DNA of 64,000 bases, taken from Mesaphorura yosii (taxonomy: Eukaryota; Arthropoda; Collembola; Poduromorpha; Tullbergiidae). Of this stretch, positions 11,801 to 25,000 are shown in pieces. The stretch lies in assembly GCA_009869945.1 (NCBI GenBank), contig WIXG01000141.1, forward strand, positions 1 to 64,000, in the 5' to 3' direction. Position numbers and translations under genes: made by a program. The number at the start of each line of letters is the position of its first letter. The first letter of the stretch is position 1. The notes under the pieces are model-generated. The model saw only the letters and a list, made by a program, of their open reading frames with translations, was not told where the DNA came from and did not search any database.

Positions 11801-14800
11801 TGCGCTTCTTCCTTGGGAGCGGATTTCTGAGTCGTCTGATTTAAGACGACCATCTTTAATGCAGTACCATCGTAGCCATTTTGGTCTTAATGACAATGAA
11901 GATATATTCGGAACTGCGTGTAAAGATGGAAAAGTAAACTCATTAAAATGACTATGTGAGCATAAAGTTAAAGACCTGCCACATAAATAAAACATTAAGC
12001 ACATAATTTCAATACTATTAAAAGTATAATATAGTGCATGTGCCAGAATTGAAGAGAACGGAAGGAAAGAGAGAAAGCGAAAGGAACGAGACACGAGTAG
12101 CTGCAATGCCGTTTTAGAGGCCACTGGGAAGAGAAAGAGATTAAGTTAATTTATAATAGAATCTCTTTCAAGTCATTCTCTCCTTGTACAACGGTTTGGT
12201 TCAGTTTCACCAAAGAAAGTAAACTGTTCCAGTAAAGCAAACCGTAAAGTCAACTTCAGAGAAACCTTCCCTCTTCATTTCGCATCCTCGAGTTATTTTA
12301 ATAAAGAAGAAAAGCGAAGGAAAAGTAAATTGTTCGGCAGAAAATCTCAAATGAATACAAGCGTTTCAATTAAGCTTAAGTATCCCTGTAAATTTTTAAT
12401 TAGACTCTTTCTTAGCTTCAAGCGCGCGCTGTGCGGCAGTGTTTGTTGTTGTTTTGACTTGCTCTGACTTTTCACAAGAGAAAACTTTTACTTCCTCGTG
12501 CTTGTCTTTTACTTTCACTTCACTCTTCTGCCGTGGCAGCCACCGTCCTTAATGTAATCAAGCCAGTCTAAACTTCCTACTTTATTCTTTCGATTAACTT
12601 TATTAGACGTACAGGACTTGTTTTTGCTCTTTATCGCTTCTTTTATTCGTGCTGGCTTTGGGACTACTCGGCCGAATTTTAAGTCCAATCACATGCAGAT
12701 TCCCATTACCGATTGTACCAACGAAATTATCTCCGAGAAATTTTAACTCAAACTCCGTTTTGGCATTGAATTAATATTCTTTCAGAAACTGTATGGATTA
12801 ATCATTGCTCATTATCGATTTTGATGTTGGGTACTTAAAGTAAAATCTCAGGTTCCTACTCCTGGGATTATCGAGATCCGTGAACTGGTGAGAAGGGACG
12901 ACATAGGATCGACAAAAAGCATGAAACGAGGCCGACGCAGTGTTTTCAACACTTTCACACTAAAAGGCAATCCAGCGCCATCGATAGCTCACGGTGGAAA
13001 CACGTTGACTACGAAATAAACTCTTTACTTGGTGTTATTCTTGTGCTTCTTTACTCTATGTGAGAAAAGAGGGCGCTTGCTATCCTTGCAGATGACATGC
13101 ACCATTGTACCATCGTTACAAAGTATTTCTAAAGAACGATTGATGATAGCTGACCTTAACAGCGAACTACGATATGATCTTCATGATTATTTTCATCCTT
13201 AACTCCTACTCCGTTGATTTTTCCTACTTTTTAGGTGAGCACATCAACAGAATAACCAGAAAGTGCAGCTATCAATTCCGTGCTTTGCCATGTTACTAGA
13301 TACTTTACCATTTTAATGATCCTTCTCTTTGCGTCGGAACGTCCGCGCTTGGGTAAACAGTCAGGAAAAATTGTAATAATTATCCGTGTTTTATTAATAA
13401 TGTTTCGTTGCAAAAATACTTTGTCGTTCCATAAGGGTTTATGCCTCATTTAGAACTAGAGAGTTTTGCCTTTAATGGGGTTGCAATAGCTCGGTTCACA
13501 TTGCATCACAAATTCGTCTTGCTTTCAGATTGTTCACCATGGTATGACTGCGTCGCGTAATACAAAGAGTACCCGTTGTTGTAATTGCTCTTGCTTACAA
13601 GTGTCATTACCGTAATTGCACGCAAGTGCCAACTCAACTAAAAGCGTGTTTAAGTATTCAAATCACATTCACACTTTTCACATATCACTTCAAGTTACTT
13701 ATGATTAATGACAGCAATGTGAAAACAAATCAACCGTGTTGACACATTTACATCTTAATGCTAAAACCGCGTTAATAATCCGTTCGAAGACAAGCATCAA
13801 ATCTTACTTTTAGAAGCGTGCGTTCAGAAATGAAAATGGGAACTGTCACCTGAGATCGGAATGATCTCACATCCCTCAAGACATGTCAGCATCATTACTG
13901 TGCTTTGTAATGCAAAATAAGATTCTTATTAGCCGTCGCTTTGCTTGCCTTCATGTCCCGCATACCAATTAAGAGTAATCAATTATTCTGATGACAAATA
14001 ATATTATGCGTTATGCAAATTTTATGTTATCGCGTCACCAGCTTCATTCATCTTGAGATTTACGAGGAGATTAGACTAGAATTTCTCCTCTTGGCCCTTC
14101 ATGCTAAGCAACATCTCTAGCGTCTAATGGCAGTGTAACTGCAAATGCCATAATTGTGGGGTTATGTATTTTGAAAATCTGAAAGTTCCCTTTTAAGACC
14201 ACTCAGAACGTGACAGCGCGTTCTCCATCTGATTTCAGTTTCCGGATTTCGTGCGCTTATAATTGCTCAACGAAATACATATTTCACATATTAGTGCTAG
14301 TATCTTGTTGTCCCGTTTGAGTACTTCATGCCATCACCATATACAGGCCTGGTGCAAAGTTTGATGTAGTCTCCGCTGGTGAAGGAAGTGTTACAAAATG
14401 TCCAAACCAATTTTGGCAAAGTAACGAGAATGCTTTAGCCTATAAGAAAGACATAGCACGGACTCGTGGTGTTTTCGCATGCACGAGACTAATCGTACGA
14501 AGCCATTAAAAATCTGAAATGCACAAGCCTTAATTACTGCGGTGAATACTTTATGAATTCATCTTTTCCGTGCGGTGGTCACGTTATGGTCGTGTTGTGG
14601 CTGCATGGCACTACGATGAGGCAAATTGCTTGGGGCTATTGGAATTTTCATGCATACCACTTCTTCATCTAGTTTCGTTTTTCACGTTAATTGTTTTGGT
14701 GGATGAGATGTGAAGCGAAGCAATCAAATGGAATTGTTCAAATGCGTTGCTACAGCTTCCTAGCGTGCTTAATCAAAATCGGCATCTTTCTCTTTGAGCT

Positions 14801-17800
14801 TAAATTTCAAAGGAGCGGCCACGATTGTACTCAGCGAAGGTAATTAGTGCTCTAGTTTCTTGTCTTTACATTTTCCCCAAAGCGCTTCAGTAAGCTACGG
14901 GGAAATGTCGAGGCGTTCGTGTTATTCATAATTAATTACGCATTTGGACGACGAGCTTTAAACTTTTGAGATATTGCCGTCTTAAGGTAGAAATTTCTTA
15001 CATTGCAAACAAGGAAATCTACTATTGGAATAGTGATTCTTGTTTATCGTATTGCTAGCCATGCATAGGCTACCGTTTCAATGAGTACTTACTTGAACCA
15101 TATCGGAATTCCAAAGTGAGAATGATTTAAGTCATGTATCGCATCGTATCAAATTAGTTTTCGAGCTGTTGGAGTCACTCCTTGAACGAATTGATAAGGT
15201 TTTAAGTCGTCATGCCTTTCAATTCCTTCCTTTTATTGTGAAGTTGAAAGATCTTGTTAGAATTCAAGGTGATTTACTCCTTTGGGACGCACACACATTC
15301 ATTCTTCCAGCAAAAGCTGAATCACGCTCCTGATGAAGTTCTGACAGCTTAAGCGCAGTTCCAAGTACCTGCTTCACAAAATTGTAATTAAGACATTGCG
15401 GTAAGCTGCTGAGCGGTAAACGAAATGCAGTCAAAGAAACGAATTCACGAATCTGACAGCAACTGTTGAACGTCTCTATCAAGGAACCGAATTGCGTGAA
15501 ACATATGGAGCAGGAATAAAATGTCAGATGGATTGAGCCTCAACCTATTTAAAGGAATTAATCGAAACACGGTTCACAATGGCAGGCAAGAAATCTGGTA
15601 GGACCAACACACTTCCATCAGACTGGAATCGGAGTAGAAAAGATTTCTCATTTATTCCTGTTTCCAGATTTCTTTCAAGTTCTGTGAACAATGAGAAAGC
15701 GCAAAAACTACAATTCGAGAACTAAAGATGTTTTGAGTCGGATGACAAGCAAGTAACCACACGGCAAGTACAATTGAAGTGTGAACGCATTAATGCGAAA
15801 GAAATCTCAACTTTTTTCACAGAGGGGTTCGTAAGTACATTACAGATGTATTTTTCCAAACCATTCTTCCTTCATACGTACAAACTTCCTCCGTTTCTGT
15901 CTCCGGTAAACGAAGAAAGTAAAACACAGAAATAAAATCCTATCTCTACATCACACTTCTTAATTCTACGAACCGGTCTTATGGCAAAAACTGCATATTT
16001 GTAACATCGAAAACTGAAATTCAAACTACCTCCTAGAAAAGGGTGAGAAAAGTCGCCAGCAAATCATCCAGACTTAAATTTTGTGGGTTGTATAGAATGG
16101 TGAATTGTGGCCATTAAATTCAGTAAAGAATTGGCGAATTCTTTGGTGGTCGCGGTCGCAGGTGTTGAAAAACCGTGCCAAAATATAATTTTGTATTTTA
16201 CAATAAATAATGGCCCCGGCAATTACTGAAATGCGGCGGTCTGCTGGCAGTACGTAACGTGACTACTTGGAAACGTTTTGGCGCTTGCCTGACGACTGAC
16301 AGATGCACACTTTTCACAGATCGACGTAATGACTGTGAACAAATTACTCTCATTATTATTTATTATTCCCCGGCTATTATTATGTGCCTGCGTTTATGGA
16401 CATGATCCTGCCGTTTTGTGCGTTATGGCGAAAACCGCAAGCAGTTATCAAAAAGTACTTAACGTCGGTGCGAAAAATGCGAATCCGTATATTGATATCC
16501 GCAGTTACGGCACAACGCGGCGACTCCTCGGTTCTTGCGTATCAGTTTGTCAGCAACAGATCGCGAACTGAAGGTGGTGGCAGACTTCATGCAAATTAGG
16601 TTTTATTGCCTGAACACGCTGTCGAATTGCATAATCGTGTCCGGAACAAAGACATCACACGACTCGAGTCAGTATGTGATTTTTGTGTATAATGACTTAT
16701 TTAGCCGCAGCTCGCAGGTGATAAATAACAAGAATAATAAATCAAAGCAGGTGGCATCATCTCTCAAAGGAACGTCCTCCCTGAAAATGATACATTTGCA
16801 GTAAAGCCCAAAATCTCGATAATTCGACATCATAGTAATAATTTGTGAATTTTGCTAGTGATGATCATGATCAATTTCCTTATTCATTTGGCATAAGAGA
16901 CTCCTCCCCAAACTGGCGGTCTCTCTCGCGACCACTGAACTCTCTGAATTAATCATCATTCACAAAAGAATTGACCAACAAGTTGACCAATGAGGCAATG
17001 ACGTTGCGCGACTTGTGATATGAATTGATTATTCCCCAGCAGTTGCCAAAAGCATTGAAATTAGCCTATCGGCACAGGAGAGAGACGAAGTTGACAAAAA
17101 TCAATCACCAAAGAACTTCGTGTCATCAGCAAAAAATTGCACTACAGTTGAAGTTGAGCAAGCGCCAAGACGGTTTTAATAATGAATCAGGGCATGAGTT
17201 GGCGTCGATTGAAAAATCTTCTTGTGAGGTATGAGCGAAAATTTCTCGAGACTGTAACAATGAAATAATTTGTCTACTTTCTTTTCGCTTCATTTGACCA
17301 TCATTATTGCGATAAAATTATTAACAACTTACATCAAATTACAGCCCACTCGATCTCCTCAATCATTCATCATTACCATTTTCGCTCCTACGCTCAGCTC
17401 TTCGTCTAGGATTCAGTTTTGCATTGTTCATGCCAAAATGCTAATTTATAATAATTTCACACTTGCAAGATAGACAAAAAACTGTCATTAAAATTTTATG
17501 ACGTTTCTTGCAGTGTGGTGTGCGGCGCGGTTTGTACATGCATTCTTTCATGCCATTATTCACGTGTTTGCAATTTGCCTACCTACCGAAGTACTTGACT
17601 GCCCGCTTGTACTTTCTTGGCTCGTAGCACTTATATTTACTCTATGTAATTACACGAGATGAAAATTACATTGCCGTCATTCACGTATGCGCTTGTGTGT
17701 TCGCGCTGGAGTTATGCGTGCTGCAGATGGGACGACGCGTTGGTGGTTTTACAATTGTGAGATGATTACTCATTCATTACTCTTTGTGAAGTCGCACGCG

Positions 17801-20800
17801 TACCCTCTTAACTACGGATCCAACCTCGTTGCTCACATTCCCTTCTTAGGCAATCCAAACCGCGCTGATAAGTTGATTACGCTCTCCTTGGTTGTAATCC
17901 AGCCCAATTAAAGAAATCATCCTTTATGACAACCAATTTGGATTTATTGCTAAGAGTCAGTAAATTACTCGATTGAATTTATGACCCGCTGCAGTCAAGA
18001 TTCCACCTGAAGCTGACGTGCTACAAACGCACGTAAGGTGAAGTTCTATCGTCACATTCTCTGGAGCACAATTTTAGAAGTGACGAATTGAAATTTTGTA
18101 CACTGCATGGGCGGCGTTGTTCAAGAGTCCAGGAAGAGGACTGCAGACAGGAAGCGCGAGCGAAACCGAGAAGATGAAAAGGAAGGAAATAATATGCCGG
18201 GTGAAACGATAATAATTGAAGAAAATATTACACAAAACGGACTGAGGAGAGGAGAGCCGCAACAACGGAAAGAACAATGGGTGGCTGGAGGGTTGAATCT
18301 CTTTAAAATTTGTGTGGTTTGCCTTCTGGCACTCCGCGTTTTTTGTTCGGCACGAAAAATTATACCATTATTATTATTATGTCTTGTGGGTGGCGAAAAT
18401 GACTTAATTTTCTCGGCAGTGCTGCGGTGCAGTGCCTGGGCTCTTTTCAATTTTTAATGTTCTTTGGTGCAAAAAAATGACCACCTTTGTATTTGTAAAG
18501 GGAAACCAAGCACGAACCAAGACTCCACGGCAGAAGTGAAAGACGCATGAGAACGCACGAATAATTTGTGCAGATTACAACAATACACTGCCAGTGACAA
18601 CAATAATGCGGCGTATGATAATGAAGTTGTTAGCTTGAAGTGTTTCGGGCTGTATTTCAAATACGCCGCGACGACCATTGCATGGTTCTTTTTATCGTGA
18701 TTCGTGTCAGGATCACAACTTACAAGATGATGAAACGTGTTTTATCCAACTTTGGACAAGTGTTGTTCTTATCTTCAGAGAAAACATCGCCGCCACACTT
18801 TAATGTAGACACATGTTATGGCACGGCAAGGTAGAGATTAATAAAAACAAGGCCGGGCTCATATTGGTCCTGTAATGGTCTTATTGTCTTTCTTGATGAT
18901 CGCCCTGATGGGTCCCAAGTGCGATGATGATCATGATATGATGGGGATAATGATTATGACCGCTCTTTACTCTCGTCGTCTCAATCCTCAATCGCACATA
19001 ATTCCTCGTCCATCTTGAAGCTTGTACCGCATCCACATGTAGAAACAAAATCTCTTTATTGTGCTGTCTAATTTGAAGCACAAATCTCGGCACTTCGAGT
19101 GTTCACTTGTCTTATATTTTGCTTTGGTGTGGTTGATGCCATGAGAGATTTTCATTGTCTCATTATCAGCAATATTGTGCAATAATATCACGTCACACGA
19201 AGTCAAAACAGGGAACATGAAAATGCAAACCGTAAAGTGTTTCGACTCATTTTTCATTTTGGAATTCCAAATCATTCTTGTCAGCAAAGTTCACCGATCA
19301 TACGTCTCAGCAAACGCAGCCACAGAAGCGACAGCAGCGATCTTCCAGAATTTTAATTACAAATTCTTGTCCTCAGATATACCACAGTACCAGATTTGAA
19401 CATGTTTTGCTGAGGTGCAGTCACACTTCAGCCTACCAAGGACATATTCAAATCGAGCTTATCGAATTTAGCGCCAAATACTCAGAGTTTCTTTCTAAAA
19501 GCGATCATTTACAATACAATTTCATAATTTGCTGAGTAATTTCGTACGAAATTATTTTGATTATACTGCAGCACAAATAAGCGGCCACCTATTATGGCCA
19601 AGGCTGAAAGGAGCGATTTACCAAAGTCCGGCGTGTCAAAAATTGTCGAGAGTACGGAGAAAGTCGCGAGGTTCGGCAATGCACCGAAAGTAGAGTGCAA
19701 GTTCAACCCATTCATTATTTCTAATAATATCAAAGAGAACGACGGCCATTTTCGTCATCCATTATTTGATATTTTTATTAGATGTCAATTACGCTTGCTT
19801 GTGTGAAGTATACCTCGAATAACGACCCTTACAGGGCAGACATGCGAAATTTGAATTTGTATGAGTAACCGTTTTCTGTTGCCATTGTTTCTTTATGAGT
19901 TGTCAGAATAGCTCAGGAAATATTTAAATCCATTTAGCTTCCAGTTCGGCAACTGGTCATTGAAATGCTATTCTACCGTTATTCACCATTCAAATTGTAA
20001 TCGTAACCGCAGACCTAAGATATTTAGTTTGAAAATTTCACAGGACCAGTATGACCAGAGCCCTGATGCAATTCAGTTTGTTACAAGTGAGTTATCAAAA
20101 CCTGGAAACAACGTTTGAATAGGAACACAGACGCTCGTATTGTTATTGCATAGAACGAACTAATTAGTATTGAAACAGAAGAGAAGTGACCAGGTGGTCT
20201 TTCCCTTCCCCGAAGTCCATGGTCGGTCGTTTATTCACGTATTCATGATGTTATTATCATGCACAACACACTTCATTCCATCCTCACTATGCCTTCTGTA
20301 TGCCTGTATATGAGGTATTTACTTTCCTATTTTGAATAGATAGATGGAAAATTGGATCGAGCTTGAGTTTTTCAACAGTTTACGGTAGTTCTAACAACTG
20401 AGTGTCGGATAATAATGAATTTGTGCGAAGCTCATCACTCATATTATTGGCATTGGCGAGGTCAAAGATGAGTTGCCCATGTCAGCAGAGCCTCATAGAA
20501 GCAAACCAGTTCATTTTTCACTGTATGAGAACTGCTTCTGTTCATCTCGCATCCATACTTATTCTAATAATGTCCTCAGTAGTTAATTCATTAATTAAAT
20601 TCAATTCTGAGCTTGCACTTCGAACGATTGGTGTCACACTGCGATCAAAACCATGTGGAAAGGAAATGAAAGGCAGCACGGAGAGGACATGTACAAGCTG
20701 TTGAATGAATATAACATTAATAGGATGATGAATAAAGGGAGGACCCATGCACGGGAAGTCAATCTAAATCCCTGTAACTGAATTAGCGTCAGGGTCGCAT

Positions 20801-21601
20801 GCATTAAAATCCGTCGTGTAATTTTACCTCCCACAATCATGACTCCATTTTAAATTGTCTCACGTCCTGTCTGTCTATTCGGCATCCAACTAATTAAGTT
20901 GTACAAATTGAGCAACTGTTTGAATGAAGCGATCGTATGCAAAGTCGACCAAACAGAAGATTAGTGGGAATAATTTTCTGTTCATTAGAAATTTTTTGTG
21001 CGTGAAATGATTCAAATGTTTCATGATTCTTTCAATTTTTTTCTTGAATTACAGTGGAAGTTTGCTCAGTATGCCGTCATTACGCTACGCTATGAATTGA
21101 GAAAGGTACCGATTACGCTTCAAATTAATGTCTCCGTATTCGCCTGCACATTCCCACCATTGCTAATTTCAACAAACCATTAACCGAAAAACTACAACAA
21201 TGAAGGGGCAATGAACAATTACCTTAATTATTGCATAATGAATGCGCACCATCAGAATTTATTTTTGAATATAATTTTCACGACGACGAATCAGGGGCTA
21301 AATCATTCAATGTCATTTTAACGCTGCGAATAAAAGTCACAGTCGCATTATATTAACTTTTTAATTCATTTGCTCAGAGCTTTGAAAACACGAAATTACC
21401 GCAGGAGTAATTTGTACTTCATTCATACTAATTACGAGTATTTCCAAACGCCTCATTTTCTTGCTGTCGTATTTTTATCCCGCTGATTCCTCCACGGTCC
21501 TTTCTGTATTTCCTCACTATTTTTGCTCCATTCACTTCCTTCTCTTACCATGTCGTTGTCGGTTCAGTTTTTTATAAAGAATTCGCTCCAATTTCTTGAG
21601 T
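5886..21601. other. Tlx-Lbx intergenic region, left part; no gene recognised
   Basis: About 15.7 kb of moderately AT-rich DNA. Open frames are short (the longest are 169 codons at 9944-10453 minus and 146 codons at 11684-12124 minus). They lack domains, low-complexity coding texture or matching splice neighbours. No tRNA-like T-arm, transposase or reverse transcriptase remnant was recognised. By position it may hold Tlx or Lbx regulatory DNA, but that is inference. Confidence 0.6.
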
Positions 21602-21679
21602 CTTTAATTTAAAGCTTGTACCGCCATTAAATTGCAAGAGCCTAATTAATATATTTCTTGCCCTAGATTTCGTTGGTGA
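21602..21679 (+). repeat. 78-bp direct repeat, copy A
   Basis: This copy matches 21933-22010 over 78 bp with 7 mismatches and no gaps by eye (about 91% identity). It includes the shared core gcctaattaatatatttctt. The two copies start 331 bp apart and flank a C-rich minisatellite, suggesting a local segmental duplication. No coding sense. Confidence 0.85.
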
Positions 21680-21830
21680 GACAAACTAGAGACTTTTCAG
21701 ACAAACCAGACATAAGAACGCTTTCAGTCAATTGGATCCTTGGTCCAACCGATTCCTTCCCTGATACACTAGCAAATGGCAATAGCAGTGACAAGGATTT
21801 AAAACGTTGAAAGCAGTCTCCAACTGCGTC

Positions 21831-21916
21831 TGGCCCCCTCATTCCCCCCTGCGGCCCATCATTCTCACCCTGCTGCCCCCTCTACTCCATTCCCCCCTGC
21901 TGCCCCTCATTCCCTG
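21831..21916 (+). repeat. C-rich minisatellite, about four degenerate units
   Basis: Roughly four units of about 15-27 bp built on ctcattcccccctgctgccc, strongly asymmetric: C-rich on the + strand and nearly free of G except in the ctgc joints. It stands out sharply from the AT-rich surroundings. It sits between the two copies of the 78-bp direct repeat. Confidence 0.8.
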
Positions 21917-21932
21917 TATGAGCCTCCTTGCT

Positions 21933-22010
21933 CTTGAATTTAAAACTTATGCCACCATTAAATTGCAAGGGCCTAATTAATATATTTCTTGCCCTAGATT
22001 GCGTTGGTGA
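21933..22010 (+). repeat. 78-bp direct repeat, copy B
   Basis: Second copy of the repeat at 21602-21679, same orientation. Five of the seven differences are transitions. Both copies end with ccctagatt-cgttggtga, after which similarity stops. Confidence 0.85.
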
Positions 22011-25000
22011 TTTGAAATGTCATAATTCAAAGAGCATTCGTCTGAAACAGTGCCGAAAGGAAAAGTTACATTAATTGTAATTAATTTTGCAATTTGCAAC
22101 ATAATTTGTTTGCCACGAATAGTACCCCATTTCGTCAATTAAAAATAATCAGAATCCTCGTCGTCATTAGCAAACAGCATTAGTTCGAGTTTGCTTTCAG
22201 TTCGTTTTTTCATTGTTCTTGCGCACCTTACGCAATTTACCTGCTCCAATTTTTGTCTTATTTTCTCATTATTTTATATTTTTTTGGCAGGCAGCCGCTG
22301 CTAACTTTCAGCGCAAGCCAGCCATTGGCTTTCAAAAGGTGAAATACGAGACGTAGTTTTGGAAATGAGAATAGAACCAGCGGTGTTTTGATAAAAACAT
22401 CATTATTTATCTTACCGCAGTTCAGAGTGGTTGAGATCAACCTCGGTGAGCAGAAGTTTTCTACTTCGTATGTTGAGACACTAAATTAAGGGTTTTTATG
22501 TACTATCAAGGCTACATTATTAGATTCTATCCGGTATCATTACATGTTTAGATGATGAATCCCGTAATAAAAATGGCGGAAACGAAATGAGATTATTATT
22601 TACAGGGACAGGAGCAGGACCCACCGCACCTTTTGGGGGCTGAGCCTTGCCTTCCTGAAGAGTGGAAATCAACTTAGTGTGTATCACTCACTCATTATTA
22701 TATTAGATCATTATCTGCTCATAACTGACATCTTCCCATTATTAATCTTGTACCTCGATCGATGTTGAGGTTAGCCGTAAAAATAATGCACGCTATCCAT
22801 CGATGTTACTTTTTACTTGCGCCTGTATCAATCATTAAATGCATTGGATGCATGGTGCCGGTAATTGCGAATCAATTCATTCCCGAGCTCATTAAATTCA
22901 ATTCAAGTCACTTAAAACGAAAGAATTGTGGAAACTGGTCCCGGAATCGCCTTTCCCAGTTTGCACCAGAATAAATGATAAGATAAGTAATCAGATGATG
23001 GTGGTCTTGCCACCGTGTGTGACGTTTTGGTGGAAATAATCTTAAGTAACATCTGATTTCCTGTAAAGGTGTTCCAGCAAACTGTGTGCGGCAGGGAGTT
23101 TTGATTACTATAATTAATGGGGTTTGAAATGTGAGACTTGAAACTTTACATTTTGAGCTCAAAATGCGCAATTTATTGCTATTAAAATAAAAATTGTCCG
23201 GATATCTAGAACAGAATCTGCTTTAGATTCATCGTGCGAACGGCGCACATTGCTCTTCACAGCAGAATCGGGTTGAAACAGGGAAAGTTTCGAGAAGGGA
23301 ATCTATACTTAACCTTTCCAGGCGGCTTCACAATTCAACTCTTGCCGTTCACACAAAATGGAGAATCTTTAGGTACAAAGATTACCATTTGATATGCTGG
23401 TTTTAACTAATTGCTTCCGTTTGTACAAAAGATTCTTTGATAAGGATCCATGAAGCATTCATGGAATGCGATTAGCTTGAGTAAATGGCACAGAATCTGG
23501 CGTAATACCGACGTATGAGAACCCCTGGAATAAATCTTCTTTCTTTCGACTTTCTCCAAAACAAGAAACAATGATAAATTTCATTTGCCAAAATTACCTG
23601 CAAAATTTTGTACGTTGATAATTAATTCGGAAATTGCAGATATATTTCACGTCAAAAGTTCATCGAAGCCCATCCGTCCAGATTAATTTATGTGTTGCGT
23701 ATAATTAGACTATATGCGTTCATTTTGCTGAGTTTGTTCCCAAATTAAACCCTCTCAAAGACAAAGGAGGCGAGCGGCAAGCATATGAAATACTTCGTCT
23801 GCGGCAGCATGAAAATAAGACACAAAAAGTCTCAAAGGTGTGACTGCAACAATGTCTTTATCGCTGTTGATGTTGTGTAATAATAATAAAGAATACAATA
23901 CAACTCTATTTCCAGGTAATCGTGAGCGCGTACGTGGCCCATCTTCCTTGCCGCCGTCGTTGTCGGTCTTTTATAATTTATAAAGAGTTCATCATGCATA
24001 CATAAATAACATCACGAAGGATCAAAGGGAGCCGATTCTCATAGGATTGCCTTTGGCCTAGTACGCGGTGCGGCAGGAGTAAATGCGAGAAGCAACACTT
24101 GAGATGAGAAATGGGCACTTCTTAATAGCACATAATATATTTCATTCCGCCTGAGATCTCGTTTCTGCTTTATTCTTACGAGATACATTATTATTAGCTG
24201 GAAGATGACGACGAGGCAATAGGGATCTACACGAACACAAGTTAAGATCCTATTATTATGATTTTACGAGGAGTAAGTGCATGAAACATGTGGGCGAAAT
24301 GCCTTGGCTCGCTGTCTGCAAGTGCTTCTCTTTTTATTGAGGAATTCTTCAATTCTGACGTAAGGAGACGGCGTAAGGAATTCTTTGGCTTTGTGATTGT
24401 GGCAATAATCAGGTCTTGAAAGTTCTCACCTTTCCTTGAATTGGTAAGCGTCAAAAATGAACCCGTGTTACAATTGCGCCATGGTTGCAGGTCAAAGACA
24501 TTTGTGTGATAGAAAAGGACCACGAAAAAGTCTAAAAGTGACTAAGCAGAAGTGTGGGACGATGACGGAATGGCACCCAGTCCTTTTCAAATACAAAGCT
24601 AAGCCTGACTTTTGACTTTGCTCTGATTGTTTGCCATTTCAAAATGACGTCGTTACAAATTTTTGTGGTGGTAAATAGATTTATGAGGTTTGGATTTTGT
24701 CGCTGTGTTCCTTCCGTTTTCACAATGAAACGAGAAAAATGACCGAACATTGCAGAAAAAGGACTATTAAGTTACCTTTATCGAACTCCTGCACAGAGGT
24801 GAACAACAGCGATAATAATTCTCCTGTGAGCCATAAAAGACAAGGAAAATGTGGTAGACCGAAGCTGCACTGAACATTATTATTTTATTGACTATTATAT
24901 TAACAATTCAAGAGAACAGGAGCAGCGCGGAAAGGGAGCGACAGTGAAACCTTAGAGTTGAACTACTGATTTGACGAGCGCATGTTAACACTGCAATTGA

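Noticed and set aside
11684-12124. 146-codon minus frame
   Set aside because: Ser/Leu/Phe-rich chance peptide with no family similarity.
18107-18457. 116-codon + frame with basic start and hydrophobic end
   Set aside because: Could suggest a small membrane protein, but a 109-codon minus frame covers the same bases and no conserved pattern is visible.
19259-19272. 14-bp palindrome tttggaattccaaa
   Set aside because: Short, AT-rich and isolated, so expected by chance.
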